A DNA stretch of 5,651 nucleotides from DATNNN01 sp035601815 (lineage in GTDB: Bacteria > Pseudomonadota > Alphaproteobacteria > Rhizobiales > Xanthobacteraceae). Location: NCBI GenBank assembly GCA_035601815.1, contig DATNNN010000226.1, positions 1-5,651 of the forward strand, read 5' to 3'. How positions within the stretch are numbered: position 1 is the first letter of the stretch; each line of letters begins with the position of its first letter. The position numbers and the translations under genes are program-made. This document shows positions 1-5,651 of the stretch, piece by piece. The notes under the pieces were generated by a model. It saw only the letters and a program-made list of their open reading frames with translations. It searched no databases and was not told the origin of the DNA.

Positions 1-834
1 GTTGGAGACGCCGAGCGCGCGCGCCGCCATCACGTATTCGAAGTTGCGCGCGCGCAGGAATTCCGCGCGCACCAACCCCACGAGCGCCACCCAGGAAAAC
101 AACAGCAATATGCCGAGCAGAATGAAGAAGCCCGGCACGAACACCGAGGAGATGATGAGCAGGAGATAGAGCGACGGGATCGACGTCCAGACCTCGATGA
201 CGCGCTGGAACAACAGATCCGTCCAGCCGCCGAAATAGCCCTGCACCGCGCCGGCGAAGACGCCAATCCCCGACGAGATGACCGTGAGCGTGAGCCCGAA
301 CAAGACCGAGATGCGGAAGCCGTAGAGGAGCCTCGCCACTACGTCGCGGCCCTGGTCGTCAGTGCCGAGCCAGTTGTATTCGAGGTCACGGCAGCCCTTG
401 ACGCCCTTCTTCTGCGCCACCGCGGCGCATTGCGTCTCGCTCAGCCACCAGGTGGGCGGCGAGGGCGCTGGCGTCGGCAGATCGAGGTTATGGCTGTCGT
501 AGCGGTAGCGGATCGGCGGCCAGAGCATGGTGCCGCCCTTCTCTTTGATGAGATTCTGCAAATAGCTGCCGCGGTAGTCGGCTTCGGTCTCGAACTCGCC
601 GCCGAAGGCGGTCTCCGTGTAGCGGGCGAACACCGGGTAGTACCAGCGGCCCTCGAGCGAGACGAGGTAGGGCTTGTCGTTGGCGATGAACTCGCCGAAC
701 AGGCTCGCCACGAACAGGACCGCGAAGATCCAGAACGACCACCAGCCGCGGCGGTTCTGTTGAAAATTCCGCCACCGCCGCCGGTTGATCGGCGACAGCG
801 CAACGCCGCTACGCGGGGCCGCAACCACGCCCAT
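1..834 (-). CDS. yejE: YejE-type peptide ABC transporter permease (C-terminus cut by window edge)
   Basis: Inner-membrane permease that pairs with YejB to form the channel of a YejABEF-type oligopeptide importer. The window holds 278 codons read leftward from the ATG at 834; the E. coli protein is about 341 residues, so roughly the last 60-90 residues lie outside. Recognisable blocks are SPINRRRWRNF (14-24), NRRGWWSFWIF opening the first membrane segment (about 31-50), EFIANDKP just after it, YNWLGTDDQGRDV (153-165) and GFRISVLFGLTLT leading into the second segment (about 175-197). Further membrane segments lie near 208-232 and 233-256. The visible sequence ends inside the EAA loop (EYVMAARALGVS, about 265-277), which contacts the ATPase. 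Two cysteines, C136 and C148, lie in a periplasmic insert that E. coli YejE lacks. The start is uncertain: the frame stays open upstream to the yejB stop, and the ATG has only a weak GAG ahead of it. Family assignment is firm; the start codon is not. Confidence 0.93.
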   Translation of the reverse strand, partial: MGVVAAPRSGVALSPINRRRWRNFQQNRRGWWSFWIFAVLFVASLFGEFIANDKPYLVSLEGRWYYPVFARYTETAFGGEFETEADYRGSYLQNLIKEKGGTMLWPPIRYRYDSHNLDLPTPAPSPPTWWLSETQCAAVAQKKGVKGCRDLEYNWLGTDDQGRDVVARLLYGFRISVLFGLTLTVISSGIGVFAGAVQGYFGGWTDLLFQRVIEVWTSIPSLYLLLIISSVFVPGFFILLGILLLFSWVALVGLVRAEFLRARNFEYVMAARALGVSN

Positions 835-884
835 GGTCTCGGGAACGGCCGCCTCGGGCGGCACGGCTACGGGGGCGTCCAGCG
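835..884 (-). other. yejB-yejE junction, possible coding extension of yejE
   Basis: These 50 nt separate the yejB stop from the ATG chosen for yejE. The yejE frame contains no stop here and would read LTLDAPVAVPPEAAVPET if extended back to the yejB stop. Sixteen of these 18 codons end in G or C, as expected for coding sequence in this genome but also possible by chance. Alternative starts are GTG at 864, CTG at 882 and CTG at 888, the last overlapping the yejB stop as CTGA. A GGGAGG ribosome-binding-like sequence at 890-895 sits 7 nt before the CTG at 882. No terminator hairpin or promoter was seen. Confidence 0.45.
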
Positions 885-1991
885 TCAGGCCTCCCGCGTC
901 TCGAAGTCGATGCGCGGATCGACCCAGGTATAGGTGAGGTCGGAGATGAGGTTCACCAGAAGCCCGACCAGCGAGAAGATGTAGAGTGTCGCGAACACCA
1001 CCGGATAGTCGCGGTTGAGCACGCTCTCGAAGCCCAGCAGCCCGAGGCCGTCGAGGGAGAATATGGTCTCGATCAGGAGCGCCCCGGTGAAGAAGGCGTG
1101 GACGAAGGCGCCGGGAAATCCCGCGATCACGATCAGCATGGCGTTGCGGAAGACGTGGCCGTAGAGCACGCGGTTCTGCGACAGGCCCTTCATGCGCGCC
1201 GTCATCACGTACTGCTTGCGGATCTCGTCGAGGAACGAGTTTTTCGTCAGTAGCGTCATGGTGGCGAACGCCCCGAGCGCCATGGAGATGATCGGCAGCA
1301 CCAGGTGCCAGAAGTAGTCGCCGACCTTGGCGTACCACGGGAGCAGCGTGAAATTGTCGGAGGTCAGCCCGCGCAGCGGGAAGACCGACCAGAACGAGCC
1401 GCCGGCGAACAGCACGATCAACAGGATCGCGAACAGGAAGCCGGGCACCGCGTAGCCGATCACGATCACGCCCGAGGTCCACACGTCGAAGCGCGAACCG
1501 TCGCGCACGGCTTTCGCTACGCCGAGCGGGATCGAGATCAGGTACGACAAGAGCATCATCCACAGCCCGAGCGAGATCGACACCGGCATCTTCTCCTTGA
1601 TGAGGTCGATCACTTTGGCGTCGCGGAAGTAGCTCTTGCCGAAGTCGAAGCGGACAAAGTTCCACAGCATCAAGAGGAAGCGCTCGTGCGCCGGCTTGTC
1701 GAAGCCGAACTGCTTCTCCAGCTCCTTGATGAACTGCGGATCGAGGCCTTGCGCGCCGCGGTATTTCGAGGTGACGGGGTCCGCCGCCCCGCCGGCGCTG
1801 CCCGGCCGCATGATCTCGCTGCCGCCGCCGGAGATGCGCGCCGTGGCCGAGACGTCGCTGCCGGTGATCTGCGCGATCACCTTCTCCACCGGCCCGCCCG
1901 GCGCAAACTGCACCACGACGAAGGACACCAGCAGAATCCCGAGGAGCGTCGGGATCATCAACAGGATGCGGCGGAGGATGTAGGCGGTCAT
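885..1991 (-). CDS. yejB: YejB-type peptide ABC transporter permease
   Basis: Complete 368-residue inner-membrane permease, close to the 364 residues of E. coli YejB; it forms half of the channel of a YejABEF-type peptide importer. The N-terminus has the typical RRILLMIPTLLGILLVSFVV membrane segment (about 8-27) followed by the FAPGGPVEK motif of DppB/OppB-like permeases. A periplasmic stretch with a Gly/Ser-rich section (about 44-75) precedes YRGAQGLDP and FGFDKPAHERF. Five more membrane segments fall near 137-160, 171-197, 227-248, 283-305 and 330-352. The EAA loop (QYVMTARMKGLSQNRVLYGH, about 260-279) should dock onto the ATPase YejF, and the C-terminus TYTWVDPRIDFE is characteristic of the family. 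The ATG at 1991 begins 7 nt after the stop of the upstream binding-protein gene and has no good ribosome-binding sequence, so translation is probably coupled to that gene. No truncation or frameshift is seen. Confidence is high. Confidence 0.97.
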   Translation of the reverse strand: MTAYILRRILLMIPTLLGILLVSFVVVQFAPGGPVEKVIAQITGSDVSATARISGGGSEIMRPGSAGGAADPVTSKYRGAQGLDPQFIKELEKQFGFDKPAHERFLLMLWNFVRFDFGKSYFRDAKVIDLIKEKMPVSISLGLWMMLLSYLISIPLGVAKAVRDGSRFDVWTSGVIVIGYAVPGFLFAILLIVLFAGGSFWSVFPLRGLTSDNFTLLPWYAKVGDYFWHLVLPIISMALGAFATMTLLTKNSFLDEIRKQYVMTARMKGLSQNRVLYGHVFRNAMLIVIAGFPGAFVHAFFTGALLIETIFSLDGLGLLGFESVLNRDYPVVFATLYIFSLVGLLVNLISDLTYTWVDPRIDFETREA

Positions 1992-1998
1992 GGCGTCA
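1992..1998 (-). other. 7-nt spacer between second binding-protein gene and yejB
   Basis: Only 7 nt separate the TGA of the upstream gene (1999-2001) from the yejB ATG. The 25 nt before the yejB start hold no clear purine-rich ribosome-binding site, which points to re-initiation by ribosomes finishing the upstream gene. A short ATG overlapping the stop (TGATGA) leads to a stop after three codons and is not a gene. Confidence 0.6.
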
Positions 1999-3843
1999 TC
2001 AGCCCGCGCGCTTGGCCTTTTCCGTGTCCGCCCACCAGGTTTCCGGGATGGCGCGGCCGTAGCGCGGCTTCTCCGCCGGCCGGCCGAACAGGTCCCAATA
2101 GGCGATCCAGTGCGTGCCCTTGTACCAGTGCGGCACCCAGTAGCGGCCGGCGCGCAGCACCCGGTCGAGCGCGCGGCAGGCGGCGGTGAGCGCCGTGCGG
2201 CTCTCCGCCTCGACGATCTTCTCCACGAGCGCGTCCACCGCGGGGTTGGCGATGCCGGAGAGGTTGTAGGAGCCCCTGGTGGCGGCGGAGCGCGCGGTGA
2301 AGAAGTTGCGCAGCGATTCGCCCGGGGTGGCGGAGAAATTGAAGCGCTGCACCGTGGCGTCGAAGTCGTAGTCGTCGGTGCGGGCGCGGTACTGCACCGG
2401 ATCGACGATGCGCAGCGTAGCTTCGATCCCGATCTGCCCGAGGTTCTTGATGTAGGGCATGTGGTGCGGCTGGAAGCTCGGCTCCTCGATGAGGAACTCG
2501 AGTGCGATGGTCTCGCCGTTCGGCCCGACGCGGCGGTTGTCCTTGATGGCGTAGCCCGCCTCCTGCAGGAGCTGCGACGCGCGCCGTAACAGCGCGCGGT
2601 CCTGGCCCGAGCCGTCGGACACCGGCGGCGTGTACGGCTCGCCGAACACCTCGTCGGGGACCTTGCCGCGGAACGGCTCGAGCAGCACGAGCTCCTCCGG
2701 CGCGGGCTTGCCGTTCGCCATCATGTCGGAGTTCTGGAAATAGGAGTGGGTGCGGTCGTAGGAGCCGTACATGACGTTCTTGTTGGTCCACTCGAAATCG
2801 AAGGCGAGCCCGATTGCCTCGCGCACGCGCACATCCTTGAACTTGTTGCGCCGCGTGTTGATGAACCAGCCTTGCGCGCCGGAGGGGGTGAGGTCCGGCA
2901 GCACCGCCTGCTTGACGCGGCCCTCCTTCAGGGCAGGGAAGTTGTAGCGTGTCGCCCAGATGCGCGAGGTGAACTCCTCGCGGAAGAGATAGGTGCGCGC
3001 CGTGAACGCCTCGAAGCCCACGTCGCGGTCGCGGAAATATTCGAAGCGCACCACGTCGAAGTTGTTCTGGCCGCGGTTCGCCGGAAGGTCCGCGCCCCAC
3101 CAGTCCTTCACCCGGTCGAACTCGATGAAGCGGCCGGCCTCGAAGCGCCCGACCTTGTAGGGGCCGGAGCCGAGCGGCACGTCGAGCGTCGCCGCCTCGA
3201 AGTCGTGGGTGGCGTAGTAGGTGCGCGAGAAGATCGGCAGGCCCGCGACGATAAGCGGCACCTCCCGCCCGCGCTTCTCGATGAAGCGCACGGAGAGCGT
3301 CGCGTCGTCCTGGGCCTCGGCGCTCTCCATGTCGCGCAGGAGCTGGCGGATGTTGGGGTGGCCCTTGTCCTTGAGCACGTTGAGCGAGAAGGCGGCGTCC
3401 TGCGCCGTCAACTTCGTGCCGTCGCGGAACGTCGCCTGGGGCCGCATGTGGAAGCGGTAGGTGCGCTTGTCGGCGGAGATGCGCACGCCGCGCGCTGCGA
3501 CCCCGTACATGGCGTCGGGCTCGTCGAGCGCCCGCGCCATCAGCGGCGCGAAGGTGAGCTCCATGCCTTGCGCCGCGTCGCCCTTGAGCACGTAGGAATT
3601 CAGCGTGTTGAAGGTGAGGAAGGACTGGTTGAACTGCCGGTTCGGCCCGATCTGCGAGAAGGTGCCGCCCTTGGGTGCAGCCGCATTCACGTAGTCGAAG
3701 TACTTGAAGTCGGCCGCGTACTTAAGATCGCCGAACGCCGAGATGCCGTGCGCCTCCGCTTCCTGCGCCGCCGCCGCGCGCGGCAAGAGGCCCGCCGCTG
3801 CGGCGCTGCCCGCGAGCGTGAGCGCCGTGCGCCGCGTGATCAT
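1999..3843 (-). CDS. yejA: YejA-type peptide-binding protein (second of two, twin-arginine-like signal)
   Basis: Periplasmic substrate-binding protein of the family 5 (SBP_bac_5, Dpp/Opp) type, 614 residues versus about 604 in E. coli YejA. It should bind oligopeptides and hand them to YejB-YejE. The N-terminus (TRRTALTLAG, then Ala/Leu-rich, ending AAAA-Q) is an export signal with a twin arginine at 4-5 and likely cleavage after A26. Family blocks in order: FGDLKYAADFKYFDYVNAAA (37-56) with PKGG (57-60); the family 5 signature region YRFHMRPQATFRDGTKLTAQ (119-138); GSGPYKVGRFEAGRFIEFDR (225-244); WWGADLPANRGQNNFD (248-263); REAIGLAFDFEWTNKN (331-346); THSYFQNSD (365-373); and ETWWADTEKAKRAG at the C-terminus. 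The start at 3843 overlaps the preceding stop as ATGA, has GGAA 7 nt upstream and begins exactly at the signal peptide; the in-frame ATG at 4002 would bury that signal behind 53 residues. It is clearly paralogous to the preceding gene. Ligand specificity cannot be deduced. Confidence 0.95.
   Translation of the reverse strand: MITRRTALTLAGSAAAAGLLPRAAAAQEAEAHGISAFGDLKYAADFKYFDYVNAAAPKGGTFSQIGPNRQFNQSFLTFNTLNSYVLKGDAAQGMELTFAPLMARALDEPDAMYGVAARGVRISADKRTYRFHMRPQATFRDGTKLTAQDAAFSLNVLKDKGHPNIRQLLRDMESAEAQDDATLSVRFIEKRGREVPLIVAGLPIFSRTYYATHDFEAATLDVPLGSGPYKVGRFEAGRFIEFDRVKDWWGADLPANRGQNNFDVVRFEYFRDRDVGFEAFTARTYLFREEFTSRIWATRYNFPALKEGRVKQAVLPDLTPSGAQGWFINTRRNKFKDVRVREAIGLAFDFEWTNKNVMYGSYDRTHSYFQNSDMMANGKPAPEELVLLEPFRGKVPDEVFGEPYTPPVSDGSGQDRALLRRASQLLQEAGYAIKDNRRVGPNGETIALEFLIEEPSFQPHHMPYIKNLGQIGIEATLRIVDPVQYRARTDDYDFDATVQRFNFSATPGESLRNFFTARSAATRGSYNLSGIANPAVDALVEKIVEAESRTALTAACRALDRVLRAGRYWVPHWYKGTHWIAYWDLFGRPAEKPRYGRAIPETWWADTEKAKRAG
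3766..3843 (-). other. Signal peptide of second binding protein, Tat-like
   Basis: Residues 1-26 show a short n-region with consecutive arginines (MITRRTAL), a weakly hydrophobic Ala/Leu/Gly stretch (about 7-20), and P21 R22 before AAAA-Q, giving an AxA cleavage site after A26. The RR-x-x-L pattern and low hydrophobicity suit the twin-arginine pathway, although the phenylalanine of the classic SRRxFLK motif is replaced by alanine. Sec export remains possible. Confidence 0.6.
3840..3843 (-). other. ATGA stop/start overlap of the two binding-protein genes
   Basis: The TGA of the first binding-protein gene (3842-3840) shares bases with the ATG of the second (3843-3841). Such 4-nt overlaps usually mean translational coupling, so the two proteins would be made from one transcript at linked rates. 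Confidence 0.9.
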
Positions 3844-5651
3844 TGCCGGGTTCCGGTCTTGGCGGCGTGTGCGGAGTCGTACCACCAGATTTCCGGGAAG
3901 CCGTAGGAATAGGCCGGCAGCTTCTCCGGCTTGCCGAAGCGGTCCCAGCGCGCGGTGCGCGCGTAGGTGATGGTCCACGTCGGCACCACGTAGTGGTTCC
4001 ACAATAGCACCCGGTCTAGCGCCTTGGTGGCGGCGACGAGCTCCTCGCGGTCCTTGGCGAAGATCACACGCTCGATCAGCGCGTCCACCGCCGGGTCCTT
4101 GATGCCGCCGAAGTTTCGCGAGGCGTCGCGGTCGGCCGCTTCCGAGCCGAAGTAGTCGCGCTGCTCGTTACCCGGCGACAGCGACTGCGCCCACCCGCCG
4201 ACGATGGCGTCGAAGTCGCGGGCGCGCACCCGGTTGATGTACTGCGACGAATCGACGACGCGCGCCGTCATGCCGATGCCGAGGCGGTCGAGCGCCGGCT
4301 TGTAGAACAGGATGACGCGCTCGAACGCCGGGCTCACCAGCAGGAAGTCGATGCTGAACGGCTCGCTGGTCTTGGCATTGACAAGCTTGCCGTCGCGGAT
4401 CTCGTAGCCCGCCTCGCGCAGGAGCCGCGTCGCCTCGCGCAGGTGGTTGCGCCGCGCCTCCTCGCTGCCGCCCACCGGCGACTGGTAGGCCTTGGTGAAG
4501 ACCTCCGGCGGGACCTTGTCGCGTACGCTTTCCAGAATTTCGAGCTCCTTGCCGGCGGGAAGGCCCCCGGAGGCGAGCTCGGTGCCGCTGAAATACGAGT
4601 TGATGCGCTGGTACTGGCCGAAGAACAGCGTCTTGTTCATCTCCTCGAAGTCGAGCGCGTAGTCGAGCGCCTGGCGCACGCGCGGGTCCTTGAACTTGTC
4701 GCGGCGCAGATTCAGCACGAACGCCTGCATGACGCCGCGCGCGCGCTCGGAGAAGGTCTCCAGCACCACCTTGCCCTCGCGTTTGGCCGGGAAGTCGTAG
4801 GCCGTGGCCCAGTTCTTCGCCGAGTTCTCCACGCGGTAATCGTATTGGTCGGCCTTGAACGCTTCGAGCTCGACGGTGTCATCACGGTAGTACTCGAAGC
4901 GGATCTCGTCGAAGTTGTCGCGGCCGACGTTGACCGGCAGATTGCGGCCCCAGTAGTCGGGCACGCGCTCATAGGAAATGGTGCGGCCGGCCACCACCGT
5001 CTTCACGCGGTAGGCGCCGCCGCCGAGCGGCGGCTCGAGCGTGCCGGCGGCGATGTCGCGAGGCTTGCCGGCGGCGTCGGTGCCGGTCCACCAGTGCTTG
5101 GGCATCACGTTGATCTGGCCCACGATCTGCGGCAGCTCGCGGTTGCCCGGCGCGTCGAAGGTAAAGGTCACCTCGCGCTCGCCGCTCTTCTCCGCCTTGA
5201 CCACGTGGCGGTAGTAGAACGCCTGGCCGGGGTTGAGCTTCTTCAGGGACTCGAACGACCAGATCACGTCGTCGGCCGTGATCGGCTTGCCGTCATGCCA
5301 GCGCGCCTCGGCGCGCAGGCGGTAGGTCACCGACGAGAAGTCGGGCGGGTAGCGCACGGCTTCCGCGAGCAGCCCGTACTCGGTCGACACCTCGTCGAGC
5401 GCCGGCGCCATCAGCGTGTCGTAGAGGTAGGTGAGGCCGGCCGCCGCGCTGCCGCGCGGAATCACGAAGTTGAGGCTGTCGAAGGAACCCTCCTGGCTCA
5501 TGCGCAGGAGCCCGCCCTTGGGGGCGCTGGCATTCACGTAGTCGAATTGCTTGAAGTCCGGCGCGTAGCGCGGCGCCCCCAGCAGCGACAGCCCATGCCG
5601 CCACTCGCCCTCTTGCTGGGCGGAGGCAGGAAGCGTGAGCGCAAGGATCGC
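3840..5651 (-). CDS. yejA: YejA-type peptide-binding protein (first of two, N-terminus cut by window edge)
   Basis: Periplasmic family 5 substrate-binding protein for oligopeptides, acting with YejB-YejE. The window holds 603 codons plus the stop; the frame runs open to the right edge, where it reads AILALTLPASA-QQEG, the end of a Sec-type signal peptide, so only the start codon and a few to about twenty residues are missing. Family blocks in visible-residue numbering: LGAPRYAPDFKQFDYVNASA (24-43) with PKGG, YRLRAEARWHDGKPITADD (110-128, the family 5 signature region), GGGAYRVKTVVAGRTISYER (210-229), DYWGRNLPVNVGRDNFDEIR (232-251), ENSAKNWAT (275-283), RVRQALDYALDFEEMNKTLF (324-343), INSYFSGTE (350-358), and FPEIWWYDSAHAA near the C-terminus. 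It is about the length of E. coli YejA and aligns throughout with the next gene, so the pair is a duplication, not a split gene. A GTG at 5537 lies inside the conserved FDYVN motif and is not the start. Promoter and start lie outside the window. Confidence 0.95.
   Translation of the reverse strand, partial: AILALTLPASAQQEGEWRHGLSLLGAPRYAPDFKQFDYVNASAPKGGLLRMSQEGSFDSLNFVIPRGSAAAGLTYLYDTLMAPALDEVSTEYGLLAEAVRYPPDFSSVTYRLRAEARWHDGKPITADDVIWSFESLKKLNPGQAFYYRHVVKAEKSGEREVTFTFDAPGNRELPQIVGQINVMPKHWWTGTDAAGKPRDIAAGTLEPPLGGGAYRVKTVVAGRTISYERVPDYWGRNLPVNVGRDNFDEIRFEYYRDDTVELEAFKADQYDYRVENSAKNWATAYDFPAKREGKVVLETFSERARGVMQAFVLNLRRDKFKDPRVRQALDYALDFEEMNKTLFFGQYQRINSYFSGTELASGGLPAGKELEILESVRDKVPPEVFTKAYQSPVGGSEEARRNHLREATRLLREAGYEIRDGKLVNAKTSEPFSIDFLLVSPAFERVILFYKPALDRLGIGMTARVVDSSQYINRVRARDFDAIVGGWAQSLSPGNEQRDYFGSEAADRDASRNFGGIKDPAVDALIERVIFAKDREELVAATKALDRVLLWNHYVVPTWTITYARTARWDRFGKPEKLPAYSYGFPEIWWYDSAHAAKTGTRQ
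3851..3854 (-). promoter_or_regulatory. Likely ribosome-binding site of second binding-protein gene
   Basis: GGAA lies 7 nt before the ATG at 3843, within the last codons of the preceding gene. It is a partial Shine-Dalgarno match at good spacing and favours this start over the in-frame ATG at 4002. Confidence 0.5.
5619..5651 (-). other. C-terminal part of Sec-type signal peptide of first binding protein
   Basis: The visible part is hydrophobic (AILALTLP) and ends ASA before QQEG, a standard signal peptidase I site after visible residue 11. The n-region and start codon are beyond the right edge, so a twin arginine further upstream cannot be excluded. Confidence 0.65.

Noticed and set aside
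45..70. Imperfect inverted repeat of CG-alternating arms around GGAATTCC
   Set aside because: It lies within conserved yejE codons (RAEFLRARN), is interrupted by mismatches, and is explained by Arg/Ala codons in GC-rich DNA.
430..933. Plus-strand open frame of 167 codons opposite yejE, and minus-strand frames at 441-824 and 488-775
   Set aside because: All overlap the true yejE frame, which carries the conserved permease motifs; these are frame shadows.
1305..2189. Plus-strand open frame of 294 codons opposite yejB
   Set aside because: Composition is dominated by Arg, His, Asp and Glu with no membrane or domain pattern; it mirrors the GC-biased codons of yejB.
1988..3100. Minus-strand open frame of 370 codons overlapping the second binding-protein gene in another frame
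   Set aside because: Arg/Gly/Ala-rich translation with no family resemblance; the other frame encodes conserved YejA blocks throughout.
2746..3906. Long plus-strand open frame of 386 codons opposite the second binding-protein gene
   Set aside because: Its translation is Val/Leu/Arg/Ala-rich without any recognisable domain, it lies antisense to a clear family member, and such open antisense frames are common in GC-rich genes.
3844..4002. Upstream ATG at 4002 as start of the second binding protein
   Set aside because: It would add 53 residues of no family character ahead of an obvious signal peptide and overlap the first binding-protein gene by about 160 nt.
5535..5537. GTG at 5537 as start of the first binding protein
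   Set aside because: It falls inside the conserved FDYVN motif, and the frame continues upstream through a mature N-terminus and a signal peptide to the window edge.
1999..5651. A single binding-protein gene broken into two pieces
   Set aside because: Each gene alone spans the full family length with its own signal peptide and C-terminal WW block, so they are tandem paralogs.
1..5651. A previously undescribed system, defence island, mobile element, CRISPR or RNA gene
   Set aside because: The window is almost wholly filled by four recognisable transporter genes; no repeats, transposase-like protein, tRNA-like fold or unexplained gap over 50 nt was found.

Overview
The window is GC-rich DNA carrying four adjacent minus-strand genes and nothing else that I can support. 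It reads as one segment of a peptide-import ABC transporter operon of the YejABEF type. The strongly GC-biased third codon positions, the two tandem yejA-type genes and the style of the permease sequences point to an alphaproteobacterium, most likely of the order Hyphomicrobiales (Rhizobiales). That placement is inference from gene content and resemblance to remembered sequences; I cannot name a genus.

Layout in the direction of transcription (right to left): a first periplasmic substrate-binding protein (3840-5651, cut by the right edge inside its Sec-type signal peptide); a second, paralogous binding protein (1999-3843) with a twin-arginine-like signal; the inner-membrane permease YejB (885-1991, complete); and the second permease YejE (1-834, cut by the left edge at its EAA coupling loop). 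The ATPase gene yejF would be expected just beyond the left edge. The junctions are tight: a 4-nt ATGA overlap between the two binding-protein genes, 7 nt between the second binding protein and yejB, and 50 nt (probably partly coding) between yejB and yejE. No promoter, terminator, RNA gene, mobile element, repeat array or CRISPR was seen. The promoter must lie to the right of the window.

Functionally, the two binding proteins would capture oligopeptides in the periplasm and deliver them to the YejB-YejE channel, powered by YejF. In characterised relatives this transporter imports the peptide antibiotic microcin C (E. coli), affects antimicrobial-peptide resistance (Brucella, Salmonella), or recovers cell-wall peptides (Agrobacterium); which applies here cannot be read from the sequence.

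This is an ordinary metabolic/transport region rather than a new system. The points most worth checking are the paired binding proteins with apparently different export signals, the uncertain start of yejE, and a cysteine-bearing insert in the periplasmic part of YejE.
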